Of a stretch of DNA of 64,000 nt, positions 9,009 through 17,722 are shown one piece after another. The stretch comes from Roseococcus sp. (lineage in GTDB: Bacteria > Pseudomonadota > Alphaproteobacteria > Acetobacterales > Acetobacteraceae), in the NCBI GenBank assembly GCA_026414745.1, contig JAOAIK010000038.1, positions 31,250-95,249 on the forward strand, read 5' to 3'. The notes under the pieces were generated by a model. The model was given only the letters and a program-made list of their open reading frames with translations. It made no database searches and had not been told where the DNA came from. Positions within the stretch are counted from its first letter, which is position 1; each line of letters begins with the position of its first letter. The position numbers were made by a program, and so were the translations under genes.

Positions 9009-9622
9009 GGCGCGCCGAGCCGCGCCCGGCAGGCCGCGAGCGCGGCCTCGGTCACCGCGGCCTCGGGGGCGCTCGCGTCGAGCACCGCGAAGCGCGCCGG
9101 GTCCGCCGCCGCCTCAGCGAGGAAAGCCGCGCGCACCCGGGCGTGGAACGCCGGCCCCAGCGCCTCGTAGCGGTTCGCCTCGCCGCGCGCGCCCGCGCGC
9201 GCCAGCCCCTGTTCCGCCGGCATGTCGAGGAGCAGGGTCAGATCCGGCGCCACGCCGGGCAGCAGGGCCTCGCGCAGCCCCTCCCAGGCGGCGCGCGGCG
9301 CGCCCTGCCCCCCGACCTGGTAGGCCAGGGTGGAGTCGTAGAAGCGGTCGCACACCACCCAGATGCCGGCCTCCAGGGCCGGGGCGATGGTGCGCGCCCA
9401 GTGCTCGCGCCGGGCGGCGAAGTGCAGGGCCATCTCGGCCAGCGCATCCCAGGGGCGGGAGAAGATCAGCCCGCGCAGCGCCTCCGCCCCCGGGCTGCCG
9501 CCCGGCTCGCGCGTGCGCAGGACCGCAAGCCCATGCGCCGCCAGGGCGGCCGCGAGCCGGCGGGCCTGGGTGGATTTTCCGGCCCCCTCTCCACCCTCGA
9601 GGGTGAGGAACCTCCCCCTCAC
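9005..9622 (-). CDS. tmk: Thymidylate kinase
   Basis: Phosphorylates dTMP to dTDP. The start is GTG at 9622, overlapping the dacC stop as GTGA; residues 10-18 (GGEGAGKST) are the P-loop. The DR(F)YDST motif near residue 92 and the glycine/arginine-rich LID segment GEANRYEAL are present. 205 residues is the normal length. It is followed directly by holB through another GTGA overlap, so tmk and holB are probably translationally coupled. Confidence 0.95.
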   Translation of the reverse strand: MRGRFLTLEGGEGAGKSTQARRLAAALAAHGLAVLRTREPGGSPGAEALRGLIFSRPWDALAEMALHFAARREHWARTIAPALEAGIWVVCDRFYDSTLAYQVGGQGAPRAAWEGLREALLPGVAPDLTLLLDMPAEQGLARAGARGEANRYEALGPAFHARVRAAFLAEAAADPARFAVLDASAPEAAVTEAALAACRARLGAP

Positions 9623-10848
9623 GTGCCGCCGCCGAACAGGCTGCGCGCCACCGCCGGAATGCGGGCGAGGAGGCCGAGCCGTTCGACATCCGCCCCCGCA
9701 TAGAGCGGAATGGTCATCGGCGGCACCCCGCGCCCCGAGACCTCGAGCCGCCCCATCTCCTGCCCGCGCAGCACGGGGGCGGTGACCGGCGCTTCGTAGC
9801 GCAGCCGGACCTCCAGCCTGTGGCGCCAGTCGCGCGGCAGGGTCGCCACCACCTCCTGCCCGACGACGAGCGGCACGCGCGCCCGCTCGCCGAGATGCAC
9901 CGGCGCCTCCTCCACCGTGTCGGCGGCGCGGAAGAGCACCACGTTGTCGAACTCGCGGAAACCCCATTCCATCAGCCGCTCGCTTTCCTCGGCGCGGGCG
10001 CGCATCGAGGGCAGCCCCCCGAGGACGAGGATCAGCCGCCGCTCGCCGCGCCGAGCGCTCGCCGTCAGGCCGAAGCCCGCCTCCTCCGTGTGGCCGGTCT
10101 TGAGCCCGTCCGCGCCCGGGAAGCGGCCGATCAGGGGGTTGCGGTTCTCCTGGACGATGTTGTTCCAGCGGAAGCTGCGCTCGCTGTAATAGCGGTAGAA
10201 CTCCGGGAAATCCGTGATGATGCGCCGCGCGAGCGTGGCAAGGTCGCGCGCCGTCATGCGGTGCTCGGGGTCGGGCCAGCCGGTGGCGTTGCGGAAATGG
10301 CTGCCCGTGAGGCCGATCTCGCGCGCCATCCGGTTCATCAGGTCGGCGAAGCCGCGCTCCGAGCCGGCGATGGCCTCGGCGAAGACGATGCAGGCGTCGT
10401 TGCCCGACTGCACGATCACGCCGCGCGCCAGCTCCTCCACCGTCGGGGTCGAGCCGCGCTCGAGGAACATGCGCGACCCGCCCATCCGCGCCGCCGCCTC
10501 GGAGACGAGGAGCGGCTGGTCGAGACGCAGCCGCCCGCGCCGGATCTGGTCGAAGACGACGTACATCGTCATCAGCTTCGACATCGAGGCCGGCGGCATC
10601 GAGGTCTCGGCCGCCTTCTCGAGCAGCGTCGCCCCCGTCTCGAAATCCACCATCAGCGCATGGCGCGCGAGGGTCTCCACCGGGCCGAGGGGGGATTGGG
10701 CGGGCGCGCTGGCCGGGGCGGGGGCCGGGCGGGGCGCAGGGCGCGGGGCCTGGGGCGCGCGCTGCGGTTGGGCACCGGCCGGGCCGGCGAGGCCCGCGGC
10801 CAGGGCGGCGCCGACCAGGGCACGGCGGGGCGAGGGAGTCGTCCTCAT
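9619..10848 (-). CDS. dacC: D-alanyl-D-alanine carboxypeptidase (DacC/PBP5-6 type)
   Basis: Periplasmic penicillin-binding protein that trims the terminal D-Ala of peptidoglycan stem peptides. The start at 10848 gives a signal peptide (Arg-rich start, hydrophobic alanine-rich core, A-G-A-Q cleavage near residue 27) and a Pro/Ala/Arg-rich linker of about 25 residues. The three active-site boxes are intact: SxxK at residues 88-91 (SMSK), SGN near residue 146 and KTG near residue 248. The C-terminal beta-rich domain and the amphipathic tail follow. 409 residues. It belongs to the cell-wall half of the mltB-rlpA-dacC-tmk-holB operon. dacA would be an equally fair symbol. Confidence 0.93.
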   Translation of the reverse strand: MRTTPSPRRALVGAALAAGLAGPAGAQPQRAPQAPRPAPRPAPAPASAPAQSPLGPVETLARHALMVDFETGATLLEKAAETSMPPASMSKLMTMYVVFDQIRRGRLRLDQPLLVSEAAARMGGSRMFLERGSTPTVEELARGVIVQSGNDACIVFAEAIAGSERGFADLMNRMAREIGLTGSHFRNATGWPDPEHRMTARDLATLARRIITDFPEFYRYYSERSFRWNNIVQENRNPLIGRFPGADGLKTGHTEEAGFGLTASARRGERRLILVLGGLPSMRARAEESERLMEWGFREFDNVVLFRAADTVEEAPVHLGERARVPLVVGQEVVATLPRDWRHRLEVRLRYEAPVTAPVLRGQEMGRLEVSGRGVPPMTIPLYAGADVERLGLLARIPAVARSLFGGGT

Positions 10849-10870
10849 GGGCCGCAGATAGGCCCCGGCC

Positions 10871-11749
10871 TCACTCCACGACAAGCCGCAGCTCCGGCAG
10901 GCCGGCCGCCATGGCGCGCGCGAAGGCGGCATCGGCCTCGGCGAGGCTCGCATAGGGGCCGGCGCGCACCACGAACTGCTGCTGCCGGCCGCGCGGGCCG
11001 ACCGGCTCCGCCCGCGCGCCGGGGATGCGCGCGGCCTCGCGCTCGGCGAGATCGCGGCGGAAATAGCGCCCGGCCTCCAGCCGGATCAGGCCCGGCGCCG
11101 GGGCACCCTGCTCCACCGCCTCGGGCAGCCGCTCCGGCAGGGGAAGGACGCCGGGTTCGGCCGGCGCCGCGTCGGAGGGCGCGCCGGCCTCGCGCCCGAG
11201 CGGCTGCGCGCGCGCGGCGGCGCGCGCGCCCTCGGGCGGGGCGAGGCTCTCCCGCGTCACCGCCTCCACCGGCGCGGCGGCGATGGAGAGGGCGGCGGCC
11301 TGCCCCGGCAGCCCCGCGATGGCGGCGCGCGAGGCCGGCCCGTCCAGCACCACCCGCGCCTGGAAGGGGCCGGACGCGCCGAGCAGCGCGGCAGCGCGCG
11401 GGCTCACCGCGATCAGCCGCGCCGGGTTCTCCGGGCCGCGGTCGTTCACCCGAAGCCGCAGGCTGCGCCCCGTCTCGAGGTTGGTGACGGTGACGATGGC
11501 CGGAAGCTGCAGGGTGCGGTGGGCGGCGAACATCCCCTCCTCGCGCCGCTCGCCATTGGCGGTGAGGCCAGGGCGCGGGGGCTGGATGGCGGCGATGCCG
11601 CGCTCGTCCAGCGCGAACTCCTCGCGCGGATAGGCCCAGAGGCCGCCGGCGCGATAGGGCTCGCCCAGGTGGTAGCGCGGGCTGGGCGCGGGGCCGGCCT
11701 CGCAGGCTGCGGCCAGCGCCGCGAGGGCGAGCGCGAGGGAAGCGCGCAT
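10871..11749 (-). CDS. rlpA: RlpA-type septal ring lytic transglycosylase with SPOR domain
   Basis: Outer-membrane lipoprotein that cleaves naked (denuded) glycan strands at the septum. The N-terminus is a lipobox signal (A-A-A-C, Cys at residue 16). The double-psi beta-barrel spans about residues 25-125: LTANGERREEGMFAAHRTL, VTVTNLETGRSLRLRVNDRGP. The C-terminal 80 residues resemble a SPOR domain (LEAGRYFRRDLAEREAARI, VRAGPYASLAEADAAF). Two usually conserved positions differ: the Asp three residues after the catalytic Glu is Glu, and the I-D-L-S motif reads IAVS. The ATG overlaps the stop of the upstream MltB-like gene as TGATG. 292 residues. Confidence 0.88.
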   Translation of the reverse strand: MRASLALALAALAAACEAGPAPSPRYHLGEPYRAGGLWAYPREEFALDERGIAAIQPPRPGLTANGERREEGMFAAHRTLQLPAIVTVTNLETGRSLRLRVNDRGPENPARLIAVSPRAAALLGASGPFQARVVLDGPASRAAIAGLPGQAAALSIAAAPVEAVTRESLAPPEGARAAARAQPLGREAGAPSDAAPAEPGVLPLPERLPEAVEQGAPAPGLIRLEAGRYFRRDLAEREAARIPGARAEPVGPRGRQQQFVVRAGPYASLAEADAAFARAMAAGLPELRLVVE

Positions 11750-12732
11750 CAGGCCACCCGGTCGGAGAGCAGCCCCACCACCGTCGCGTAGAAGTTGGAG
11801 GGGTTGTAGCGGCGGATGGCGAGGAAGTTCTGCCCCACCAGGAAGGCCTGGTCATCGCCGCGCGCGAGGCCCGGGATCACCACCGCCCAGTCGTTCTCGA
11901 GCGGGGGCAGCGCCATGCCCGCGGCCGTCCTGACACCGAGGCGCGCCCACTCCCGCGCCGGGCGCATGTTCTGGTGGCCGGAGAGCGCGGCGTCGAAGCC
12001 CGGCGGCAGGGCCACCTCGAAGCCCCAGGTCTCGCCCTCGCGCCAGCCGCTCCGCGCGAGGTAGTTGGCGATGGAGGCCAGGGCGTCTGGCCGGCTGTCC
12101 CAGATGTCGCGCCGCCCGTCGCCGTCGAAATCCACGGCGAGGCGCTCGAAACTGGTCGGCATGAACTGGGGCTGGCCCATGGCGCCGGCATGGCTGCCGC
12201 GCATGCGCTCGAAGCCGATGTGCCCGGCGTCGAGAATGCGCAGCGCGGCCAGCAGCTCGGCGCGGAAGAAGGCGGCGCGGCGGCCCTCCCAGGCCAGGGT
12301 CGCCAGCGCCTCGATCACGTTGAAGTTGCCGGTGAAGCCGCCATAGCTCGTCTCCAGCCCCCAGATCGCCACGATCACCCGCGGGCTGACGCGGAAGCGC
12401 GCCTGGATGGCCTCCAGCGTGGCGCGATTCTCGGCGAAGGCGCGGCGGCCGTTCTCGATGCGCGTGGGCGAGAGGCGCGCGTCGCGGTATTGCGGCCAGG
12501 TCTGGGTGAACTCGGCCTGCCGCCGGTCGAGCTCGAGGACGCGCTCGTTGGGACGCAGGCCCTGGAAGGCGCGGTTGAGCGTCGCCGCGCTGACCCCGGC
12601 GCGGCGCGCCTCCTGGCGCACGCCCTCGAGGAAGGCCTGGAAGCTCTGCTGCGCGCGGGCGGGGGCGGACGGGAGGGCCGCCGCGGCCGCCATGGCCGCA
12701 AACCCGCTGCCGAGGCGACGGCGCGTGATCAT
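11749..12732 (-). CDS. Lytic murein transglycosylase, MltB/SltB family
   Basis: Exported murein transglycosylase, 327 residues from the ATG at 12732. The N-terminus (ITRRRLGSG, then an alanine-rich hydrophobic stretch ending A-R-A-Q) is a twin-arginine-like or Sec signal. The catalytic Glu is in IWGLETSYGG near residue 115; the GAMGQPQFMPTSF motif and the DGDGRRDIWDS calcium/EF-like loop are typical of MltB. The final 50 residues (AFLVGQNFLAIRRYNPSNFYATVV) match the MltB C-terminus. It lacks the extra peptidoglycan-binding domain seen in some relatives. It is the first gene of the operon; 123 bases separate it from the divergent MmgE/PrpD gene. Confidence 0.92.
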   Translation of the reverse strand: MITRRRLGSGFAAMAAAAALPSAPARAQQSFQAFLEGVRQEARRAGVSAATLNRAFQGLRPNERVLELDRRQAEFTQTWPQYRDARLSPTRIENGRRAFAENRATLEAIQARFRVSPRVIVAIWGLETSYGGFTGNFNVIEALATLAWEGRRAAFFRAELLAALRILDAGHIGFERMRGSHAGAMGQPQFMPTSFERLAVDFDGDGRRDIWDSRPDALASIANYLARSGWREGETWGFEVALPPGFDAALSGHQNMRPAREWARLGVRTAAGMALPPLENDWAVVIPGLARGDDQAFLVGQNFLAIRRYNPSNFYATVVGLLSDRVA

Positions 12733-12855
12733 GCGCCCGTTCGTGCCATGCCGCGCCCCGCACGGCAACGCGCCGGCCATGCCCGGGGCGGCGGGCGGCA
12801 TTCCGCCGGCCGCGCAACTGTCCTAGGCTTGCCCGGAAGGAGAGGGAGCCCGTCC

Positions 12856-14256
12856 ATGGTTGCGCTGACCGAGAGTTTCGCCCGCTATGCCGCCGGTCTC
12901 AGTCACGCCGCGCTGCCGGCAGAGGTGGAGGCGCGCGCCCGCTTCCTGCTGCTCGATCTGGTGGGCAACATGGTGCGCGGGCGCGCCGAGGCCGAGAGCA
13001 GCCCGCCGCTCCTTGCCGCGGTGCGCGCCATGGGGCTCGGCCAGGGCCAGGCGGCGGTGTTCGGCGAGTCGGCGCGCTTCGCCCCCGCCGGCGCGGCGCT
13101 GCTGAACGGCTGCTTCGCCCACAGCCTCGATTTCGACGACACCCATGCGGGCGGCAGCCTGCACCCCGGCGCGCCGGTGATCCCCGCCGCCCTGGCGGCG
13201 GCCGAGATGACGGGCGCGCCGGGTCGCGAGGTGATCGCCGCGCTGGTCGCGGGCTATGAGGTGACGATCCGCCTCGGCCTCGCCCTGCCCGCGGGCGAGC
13301 ACTACGACCGCGGCTACCACCCCACCGCCACCTGCGGCGCCTTTGGCGCGGCTGCGGCGGCCGGGCGGGTGTTCGGCCTCGATGCCGCGCGCATGGCCGA
13401 CGCCTTCGGCATCGTGCTGAGCCAGGCCGCCGGCAGCCTGCAGTTCCTCGCCAATGGCGCCTGGACCAAGCGCTGGCAGGTGGGCTGGGCGGCCATGGCC
13501 GGGCTCTCGGCCGCGCTCTTGGCGCGCGAGGGCTTCCGCGGCGCGGCGGAGGCGCTGGAGGGCAAGGCCGGCTTCCTGCGCGCCTATGCCCCGAACCCCG
13601 TGCCGGAGCGCGCGCTGGAAGGCCTCGGCGCGCGCTACGAGCTGATGGAGACGGCGGTGAAGCCCTACCCTTCCTGTCGCTACGGCCACGCGAGCGTGGA
13701 TGCGGCGCTCGCGCTGCGCGCCGAGCACGGGCTTGCGCCCGAGGAGATCGAGGCCGTCACCATGGGCCTGCCCGAGAAGGGCATGCTGCTGGTCGGCGCG
13801 CCGCTCGCCTACAAGCAGAACCCGCAGAACGTGGTGGACGGGCAGTTCAGCGGCCCCTTCGTGGTGGCCTGCGCCCTGGCGCACGGCCATTTCGGCTGGG
13901 ACAGCTACGCCCGCATGGAGGAGCCCGCGCTGCGCGCCCTGATGCGCAAGGTGGTCTGCGTCCAGGATCCCGAGGTGCAGGCCGAGTTCCCGCGCAACAT
14001 GGCGGGCAAGCTGACCGTGCGCGCGCGCGGGCGGGAGTTCTCGAAGATGGTGCTCGTGCCGAAGGGCGAGCCGGGCAACTTCCTCACCGAGGCGGAGCTG
14101 CGCGCGAAGTTCCACGGCCTCGCCGACGCGGTGCTGGGGGCCGAGCGCGCCGCCCAGCTCGCCGACGCGGTGCTTGGGCTCGACCGCGCGGGGGATGTGC
14201 ATGCGATGATGCGCCTCGGCGCGCCGCTGCTCGCGACGCGGATGGCAGGGGAGTAG
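12856..14256 (+). CDS. MmgE/PrpD family protein
   Basis: 466-residue member of the MmgE/PrpD family, which includes 2-methylcitrate dehydratase and cis-aconitate decarboxylase-like enzymes as well as many uncharacterised proteins. The ATG at 12856 is preceded by a GGAAGGAGAGGGAG purine run. Family hallmarks visible: LLDLVGNM near residue 37, LNGCFAHSLDFDDTH near residues 83-97, HPGAPVIPAALAAAE, GYEVTIRLG, YHPTATCGAFGAAAAA and the C-terminal PYPSCRYGHASVDAAL. There is no prp operon context, so a propionate role should not be assumed. It is followed by a GC-rich low-complexity stretch and the convergent glycosyltransferase. Confidence 0.88.
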   Translation: MVALTESFARYAAGLSHAALPAEVEARARFLLLDLVGNMVRGRAEAESSPPLLAAVRAMGLGQGQAAVFGESARFAPAGAALLNGCFAHSLDFDDTHAGGSLHPGAPVIPAALAAAEMTGAPGREVIAALVAGYEVTIRLGLALPAGEHYDRGYHPTATCGAFGAAAAAGRVFGLDAARMADAFGIVLSQAAGSLQFLANGAWTKRWQVGWAAMAGLSAALLAREGFRGAAEALEGKAGFLRAYAPNPVPERALEGLGARYELMETAVKPYPSCRYGHASVDAALALRAEHGLAPEEIEAVTMGLPEKGMLLVGAPLAYKQNPQNVVDGQFSGPFVVACALAHGHFGWDSYARMEEPALRALMRKVVCVQDPEVQAEFPRNMAGKLTVRARGREFSKMVLVPKGEPGNFLTEAELRAKFHGLADAVLGAERAAQLADAVLGLDRAGDVHAMMRLGAPLLATRMAGE

Positions 14257-14328
14257 AGGCTCCTCGCGCCGCCGGGGCGGTCGGTCCCGCCAGCCGTGGC
14301 GGCGGCAGGGCGGCCGGGCCTATGCCCG

Positions 14329-14370
14329 CTGCTCCTGCCCCTGCCCCTGCCCTTGCCCCTCCCCCTCCGC
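14329..14370 (+). repeat. Imperfect hexanucleotide repeat (CTGCCC)
   Basis: Seven consecutive 6-base units, CTGCTC, CTGCCC x3, TTGCCC, CTCCCC and CTCCGC. They lie in the 272-base gap between two convergent genes. No credible gene covers it: short frames through it encode only Pro/Leu or Gly/Gln/Glu runs. Confidence 0.6.
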
Positions 14371-14389
14371 GGCCCCGCGGCGGGCCGCG
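14368..14389. terminator. GC hairpin between convergent MmgE/PrpD and glycosyltransferase genes
   Basis: A perfect 8-bp stem (CGCGGCCC at 14368-14375, GGGCCGCG at 14382-14389) with a 6-base loop lies directly after the hexamer repeat. There is no T-tract, so the termination role is an inference from its position between two convergent genes. Confidence 0.3.
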
Positions 14390-14528
14390 CCGCGCCCGTC
14401 ACGCCCGATGCGGCCTGCGCGCGGCAGCATGACCGCCACGGCGACGCCCGCCGCGGCCATGCCCCTGCCGACTGGCGCGCTCCGCACGGGCCGGCGGTGC
14501 TGTCGCGGGAGGAGGCGCCGGGCGAGGT

Positions 14529-15776
14529 TCAATCCGCCGCGCCGTAGCAGGGCGCGATGGCGGCGAGGAACTCGGCGGGCCCGGTGGCGTCGGCCAGGGT
14601 GGCCACGATGGCCGCGCGCCGCGCCGGATCCGCCGCTTCGAGGAGCGCACGCGCGAGGTCGGCCACCGAGCCGAAGCGGAAATGCAGCCCATCGAGGCCG
14701 GGACGCACCTTCTCGGCCATGCCGCCCAGATCGGCCACGATCAGCGGCGTGCCGGCGCGCTTCGCCTCCTGGATCACGACGGGCGAGTTCTCCCACCAGC
14801 GCGAGGGCAGCACGACCCAGCCCGCGGCCCGCATCAGCGTCAGCACATCGCGCGCGCCGTAGCGCCCGCCGAAGGCGACGGCGGGGCCGAGCTCCTCCAG
14901 CACGGGACCGAGGGAGGGGTGGAGCTCGATCACCGCCCCGGCCGTGGTGCCATTGAGGGTGAGATGCAGCTCCGGCCGCTCCGCCCGCGCCAGGGCGAAG
15001 GCCTGCACAAGAAGGTCGATCCCCTTGAACGGGGTGGCCTGGCCGAAGAAGGCGAAACGCGTCTCGATGCCGGGCATCTCCGCCGGGACGCGGGGTCTCG
15101 CCATCATCTCCGCCGTCAGCGGGTTCTCGAGCACCATGCCCCGCTCGGCGGGCAGACCCCAGGCCTCGTAGCGCGCGCGCAGGAAGGCGCTCGGGTAGAT
15201 GAAATGGTCGCAGGCGCGCAGCGCGTGCAGCAGCAGGGCGCGACGGATGATGAGCCGCTCGATGGTCTCCCCGGGGAAGCAGCCGAGGCAGGAGAGCGGG
15301 GCTGCCGCCTCGCACGGCTCGCCGCCGGGGATGCGGACCATCTGGCCGTGGTGGAGGCAGATGGCGAGCATCTCGTGCAGCGTCATCACGATCCGCGCAT
15401 CGGGCCGTGCGGCGCGGAGGGCGCTGATCAGGTCCGCCCCCACGCGCCAGTAGTGGTGGAAGTGGTAGGCCTGGGCGCCGAGCCCGGCGAGGAAGCCGAC
15501 CAGCGCGCGCCTGCGCGTCGCATCCTGCCAGGCGAGGCGGTCTTCGGCCATGCCATCGAAGGCGTAGAGATACTCATCCGCGGCATGTCGCCACACCGTC
15601 GGGGTGGGGCGCCGCGCGGCCAGCCCGCTCAACTCCATCGAGGCGGCCAGGACGGTGACGCGCCAGCCGGCCGCCCGCAGCGCCTGGGCCTGGCGCAAGG
15701 CCGCCACCTCGCCGCCACCCTTCGAGTGGTCGGGATGGCCATGGGCGATGATGCAGACATGGCGGGGCTCAGCCAT
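14529..15776 (-). CDS. GT4-type glycosyltransferase
   Basis: Cytosolic retaining glycosyltransferase of GT-B fold, probably acting in surface polysaccharide synthesis. The 415-residue protein has an N-terminal glycine loop (HGHPDHSKGGGEVAAL), a mid-region Cys cluster (CLHHG, GEPCEAA, SCLGC) typical of GT4 enzymes that use a LHD/C-x-C segment, FFGQATPFKGIDLL at the start of the nucleotide-sugar domain, and the E-x7-E donor motif in WWENSPVVIQEAKRAG near residue 327. Its first 8 bases overlap the end of the upstream gene, so the two are likely co-translated. Donor and acceptor are unknown. Confidence 0.88.
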   Translation of the reverse strand: MAEPRHVCIIAHGHPDHSKGGGEVAALRQAQALRAAGWRVTVLAASMELSGLAARRPTPTVWRHAADEYLYAFDGMAEDRLAWQDATRRRALVGFLAGLGAQAYHFHHYWRVGADLISALRAARPDARIVMTLHEMLAICLHHGQMVRIPGGEPCEAAAPLSCLGCFPGETIERLIIRRALLLHALRACDHFIYPSAFLRARYEAWGLPAERGMVLENPLTAEMMARPRVPAEMPGIETRFAFFGQATPFKGIDLLVQAFALARAERPELHLTLNGTTAGAVIELHPSLGPVLEELGPAVAFGGRYGARDVLTLMRAAGWVVLPSRWWENSPVVIQEAKRAGTPLIVADLGGMAEKVRPGLDGLHFRFGSVADLARALLEAADPARRAAIVATLADATGPAEFLAAIAPCYGAAD

Positions 15777-17277
15777 GGCCGGTATTCCCGGCCGGGGCGG
15801 GGCTGCGAAACCCGCGCCAGAGCGCCTCGAGATGCGCCGACAGCGGCGCCTTCACCTCCGGGCAGGCGGAGATCTGCGGCGGCGCCTCCTCGCCCGCAAG
15901 CCGCGCGCGGGTGGCCTCGAGATCGCCGCCGGGCCCGGCGAGCCGATGCAGGAGCAGCAGATCCCGGGCAGGGATCGTCGGCATGCCGTCGCCCAGCCCC
16001 GCGGGGAGGCGCCGGTCGATCACCGCTTCGGCCAGTTGCCGCAGCGCGAGTGCCGCGACCCGGCGCGACCCCGCCGCCTCCAGGGCCTGTTCCGCCTCGT
16101 CGCCGACGAGCGCCGCGATTCCCGCCTCCTCCAGCGCCAGCTGCCCGAGCTGCGCCGCGGGACCGGAGAGCAGGAGCGGAGGCGGCATCTCGGCCAATAG
16201 CGGGGCGAGGGCCTCGATGAGGCGTACGCCGAGCTCCTCCTCGATGCCGGTAAGCAGCAGCAGCGGGGGCGGGTCCGACGGAGCCGGCGCGCGCCATTCC
16301 GTCGGGATCATGCCGCGCACCGCCGCCTCCCGCCGGGCGAGCAGCCGACCCAGTGCACGGCGCAGGGCGGCACGCGCCGCCGGAGTCGGCTCCGGACCCA
16401 GCGCGGCAGCGGCGAGAGGGTCGAACAGCCCGACCAGGTGGCGGGCCGTGGGGCGACAGCGGGCCCAGAGGCCCTCGCCCCCGACCCGGGCCTCCAGAAG
16501 CACCTCGACCGCCGCGGGGATGGGCGCCGTCCAAGGCTCCACCCGGCCCCAGGCAAGCAGCGCCTCCCCGACGGGTTCCGCCTGCCAGTCGGCGATGCAC
16601 AGGGGCATGACGCCGGCGGAAGCGGGGGCCGGGAGGGAGGGTCGCGCGAAGGCCTCGATCCGGACGCTGTCCGCCGGAACGGCACCGGTGCCGGGAGCCG
16701 GGCGCAGCGCGAGGGCGATATCGCCCGCCATGGTCACGCCCACCCCGAGCGCGCCGGCAGAGCCGAAGGGCGCAGGCTCGGCCGGCAGTTCGGGAACCCG
16801 CGCGACCCAGTCCTGGAAGACGCCGAAGCTTCGCCCCTGCGCCGTGAAGAGCGGGGCGAGCAGCGGCCCGGCGCGCCGCGCATCGGCGAGCAGGGAGAGG
16901 TTCTCGGCCCAGCCGCGGGCCGCGATCACGGGCGCGAGATCGTCAGGAATGGAAGGGTCGCCGAGGCGGACGCGCAGCTCCTCTCCATCGGCTTCCGCCT
17001 GCAGCCGCAGGTCGCCACGCTCACCCTCGCCCGCCGCGAAGACGAGATGGAATCCGTCCACCTCGGCGAGGTCGGGCCGGGCGGGGCAGACATCGGGGCG
17101 CGGGTGGCGACCCTCGAAGAGCAGCGGCAGGGGCCGGCCGTCGGCGGCGAGGAAGCTCAGCCGCGCCTCCTCCCCGCGCGGGCGCATCACCCAGCCGAAG
17201 AGAAGCCAGCGCCCCTCGCCCACTGGCGCGAGGGCATCAAGGCCCATCTGGAAACTCTCGGTCACGCGGCAGAACAT
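15769..17277 (-). CDS. Unrecognised 502-residue protein coupled to a glycosyltransferase
   Basis: I do not recognise a named family. Two beta-rich segments appear to form a loose tandem: residues about 15-110 (LLFGWVMRPRGEEARLSFL ... GDLRLQAEADGEELRVRLG) and about 175-285 (MAGDIALALRP ... EALLAWGRVEPW ... VEVLLEARVGG). These recall the glycine-tryptophan 'GW' sandwich modules found before glycosyltransferase domains. The C-terminal half (residues 290-490) is helical, leucine- and alanine-rich, with no catalytic motif I can name. No signal peptide or membrane segment is evident. The start at 17277 has an AGGGGAA Shine-Dalgarno-like run 8 bases upstream; an in-frame ATG at 17247 is the alternative. 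The 8-bp overlap with the GT4 gene argues for a shared job, perhaps scaffolding or acceptor recognition. Confidence 0.7.
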   Translation of the reverse strand: MFCRVTESFQMGLDALAPVGEGRWLLFGWVMRPRGEEARLSFLAADGRPLPLLFEGRHPRPDVCPARPDLAEVDGFHLVFAAGEGERGDLRLQAEADGEELRVRLGDPSIPDDLAPVIAARGWAENLSLLADARRAGPLLAPLFTAQGRSFGVFQDWVARVPELPAEPAPFGSAGALGVGVTMAGDIALALRPAPGTGAVPADSVRIEAFARPSLPAPASAGVMPLCIADWQAEPVGEALLAWGRVEPWTAPIPAAVEVLLEARVGGEGLWARCRPTARHLVGLFDPLAAAALGPEPTPAARAALRRALGRLLARREAAVRGMIPTEWRAPAPSDPPPLLLLTGIEEELGVRLIEALAPLLAEMPPPLLLSGPAAQLGQLALEEAGIAALVGDEAEQALEAAGSRRVAALALRQLAEAVIDRRLPAGLGDGMPTIPARDLLLLHRLAGPGGDLEATRARLAGEEAPPQISACPEVKAPLSAHLEALWRGFRSPAPAGNTGHG

Positions 17278-17558
17278 GCAGCTTTCCCCTGCCTCTCATG
17301 TTTGCACCCGGCCTGGAGGCCGACAAGGCAGGCTCGGCCGGGCTGAAGGCCCACCTCCGTGCCGACATCCGTCCGCGGTGGCGGCGCGGTCGCGGGGCTG
17401 GGGTCGGTGTCCGGCGCGTGCGCACCGCCCCGCCGGCCATCGGCCCCTGCTGCAGTCGCCGCGCCCCCCCCGACGGCGAATGCGAGGGGGCGGCGCCTCT
17501 CCCCCACCGCCCTTGCCCAGGGCGCCCGGCCGCGGCAGGGTGCCGGCGCGATCCGTCC

Positions 17559-17645
17559 GGGCAGGTGGCCGAGTGGTTTAAGGCAGCGGTCTTGAAAACC
17601 GCCGCGGGGTCGCCCCCGCCGTGGGTTCGAATCCCACCCTGCCCG
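17559..17645 (+). tRNA. tRNA-Ser(TGA)
   Basis: An 87-base cloverleaf with acceptor GGGCAGG/CCTGCCC and discriminator G. The anticodon loop is CTTGAAA with anticodon TGA. It has the long variable arm of class II tRNAs and a T arm (GTGGGTTCGAATCCCAC). CCA is not encoded. Just downstream the sequence can form GCCCGC-CGA-GCGGGC (17641-17655), which overlaps the 3' acceptor strand and may help end transcription. Confidence 0.95.
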
Positions 17646-17722
17646 CCGAGCGGGCATGCGCGGCCGGCGCGGGGAGCGGGAGGGAGGGCGGAGGCGGGCG
17701 CACGGCCGGGCGCGGCGCACCT

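Noticed and set aside
6444..9170. A 908-codon plus-strand open frame opposite metG and holB
   Set aside because: It runs antisense to genes with clear family motifs, is dominated by Arg/Gly/His/Ala and has no recognisable domain. Long shadow frames are expected in DNA with such GC-rich third positions.
14296..14547. A small plus-strand gene rich in Leu-Pro repeats
   Set aside because: It is a translation of the hexamer repeat and hairpin with no ribosome-binding site or plausible fold.
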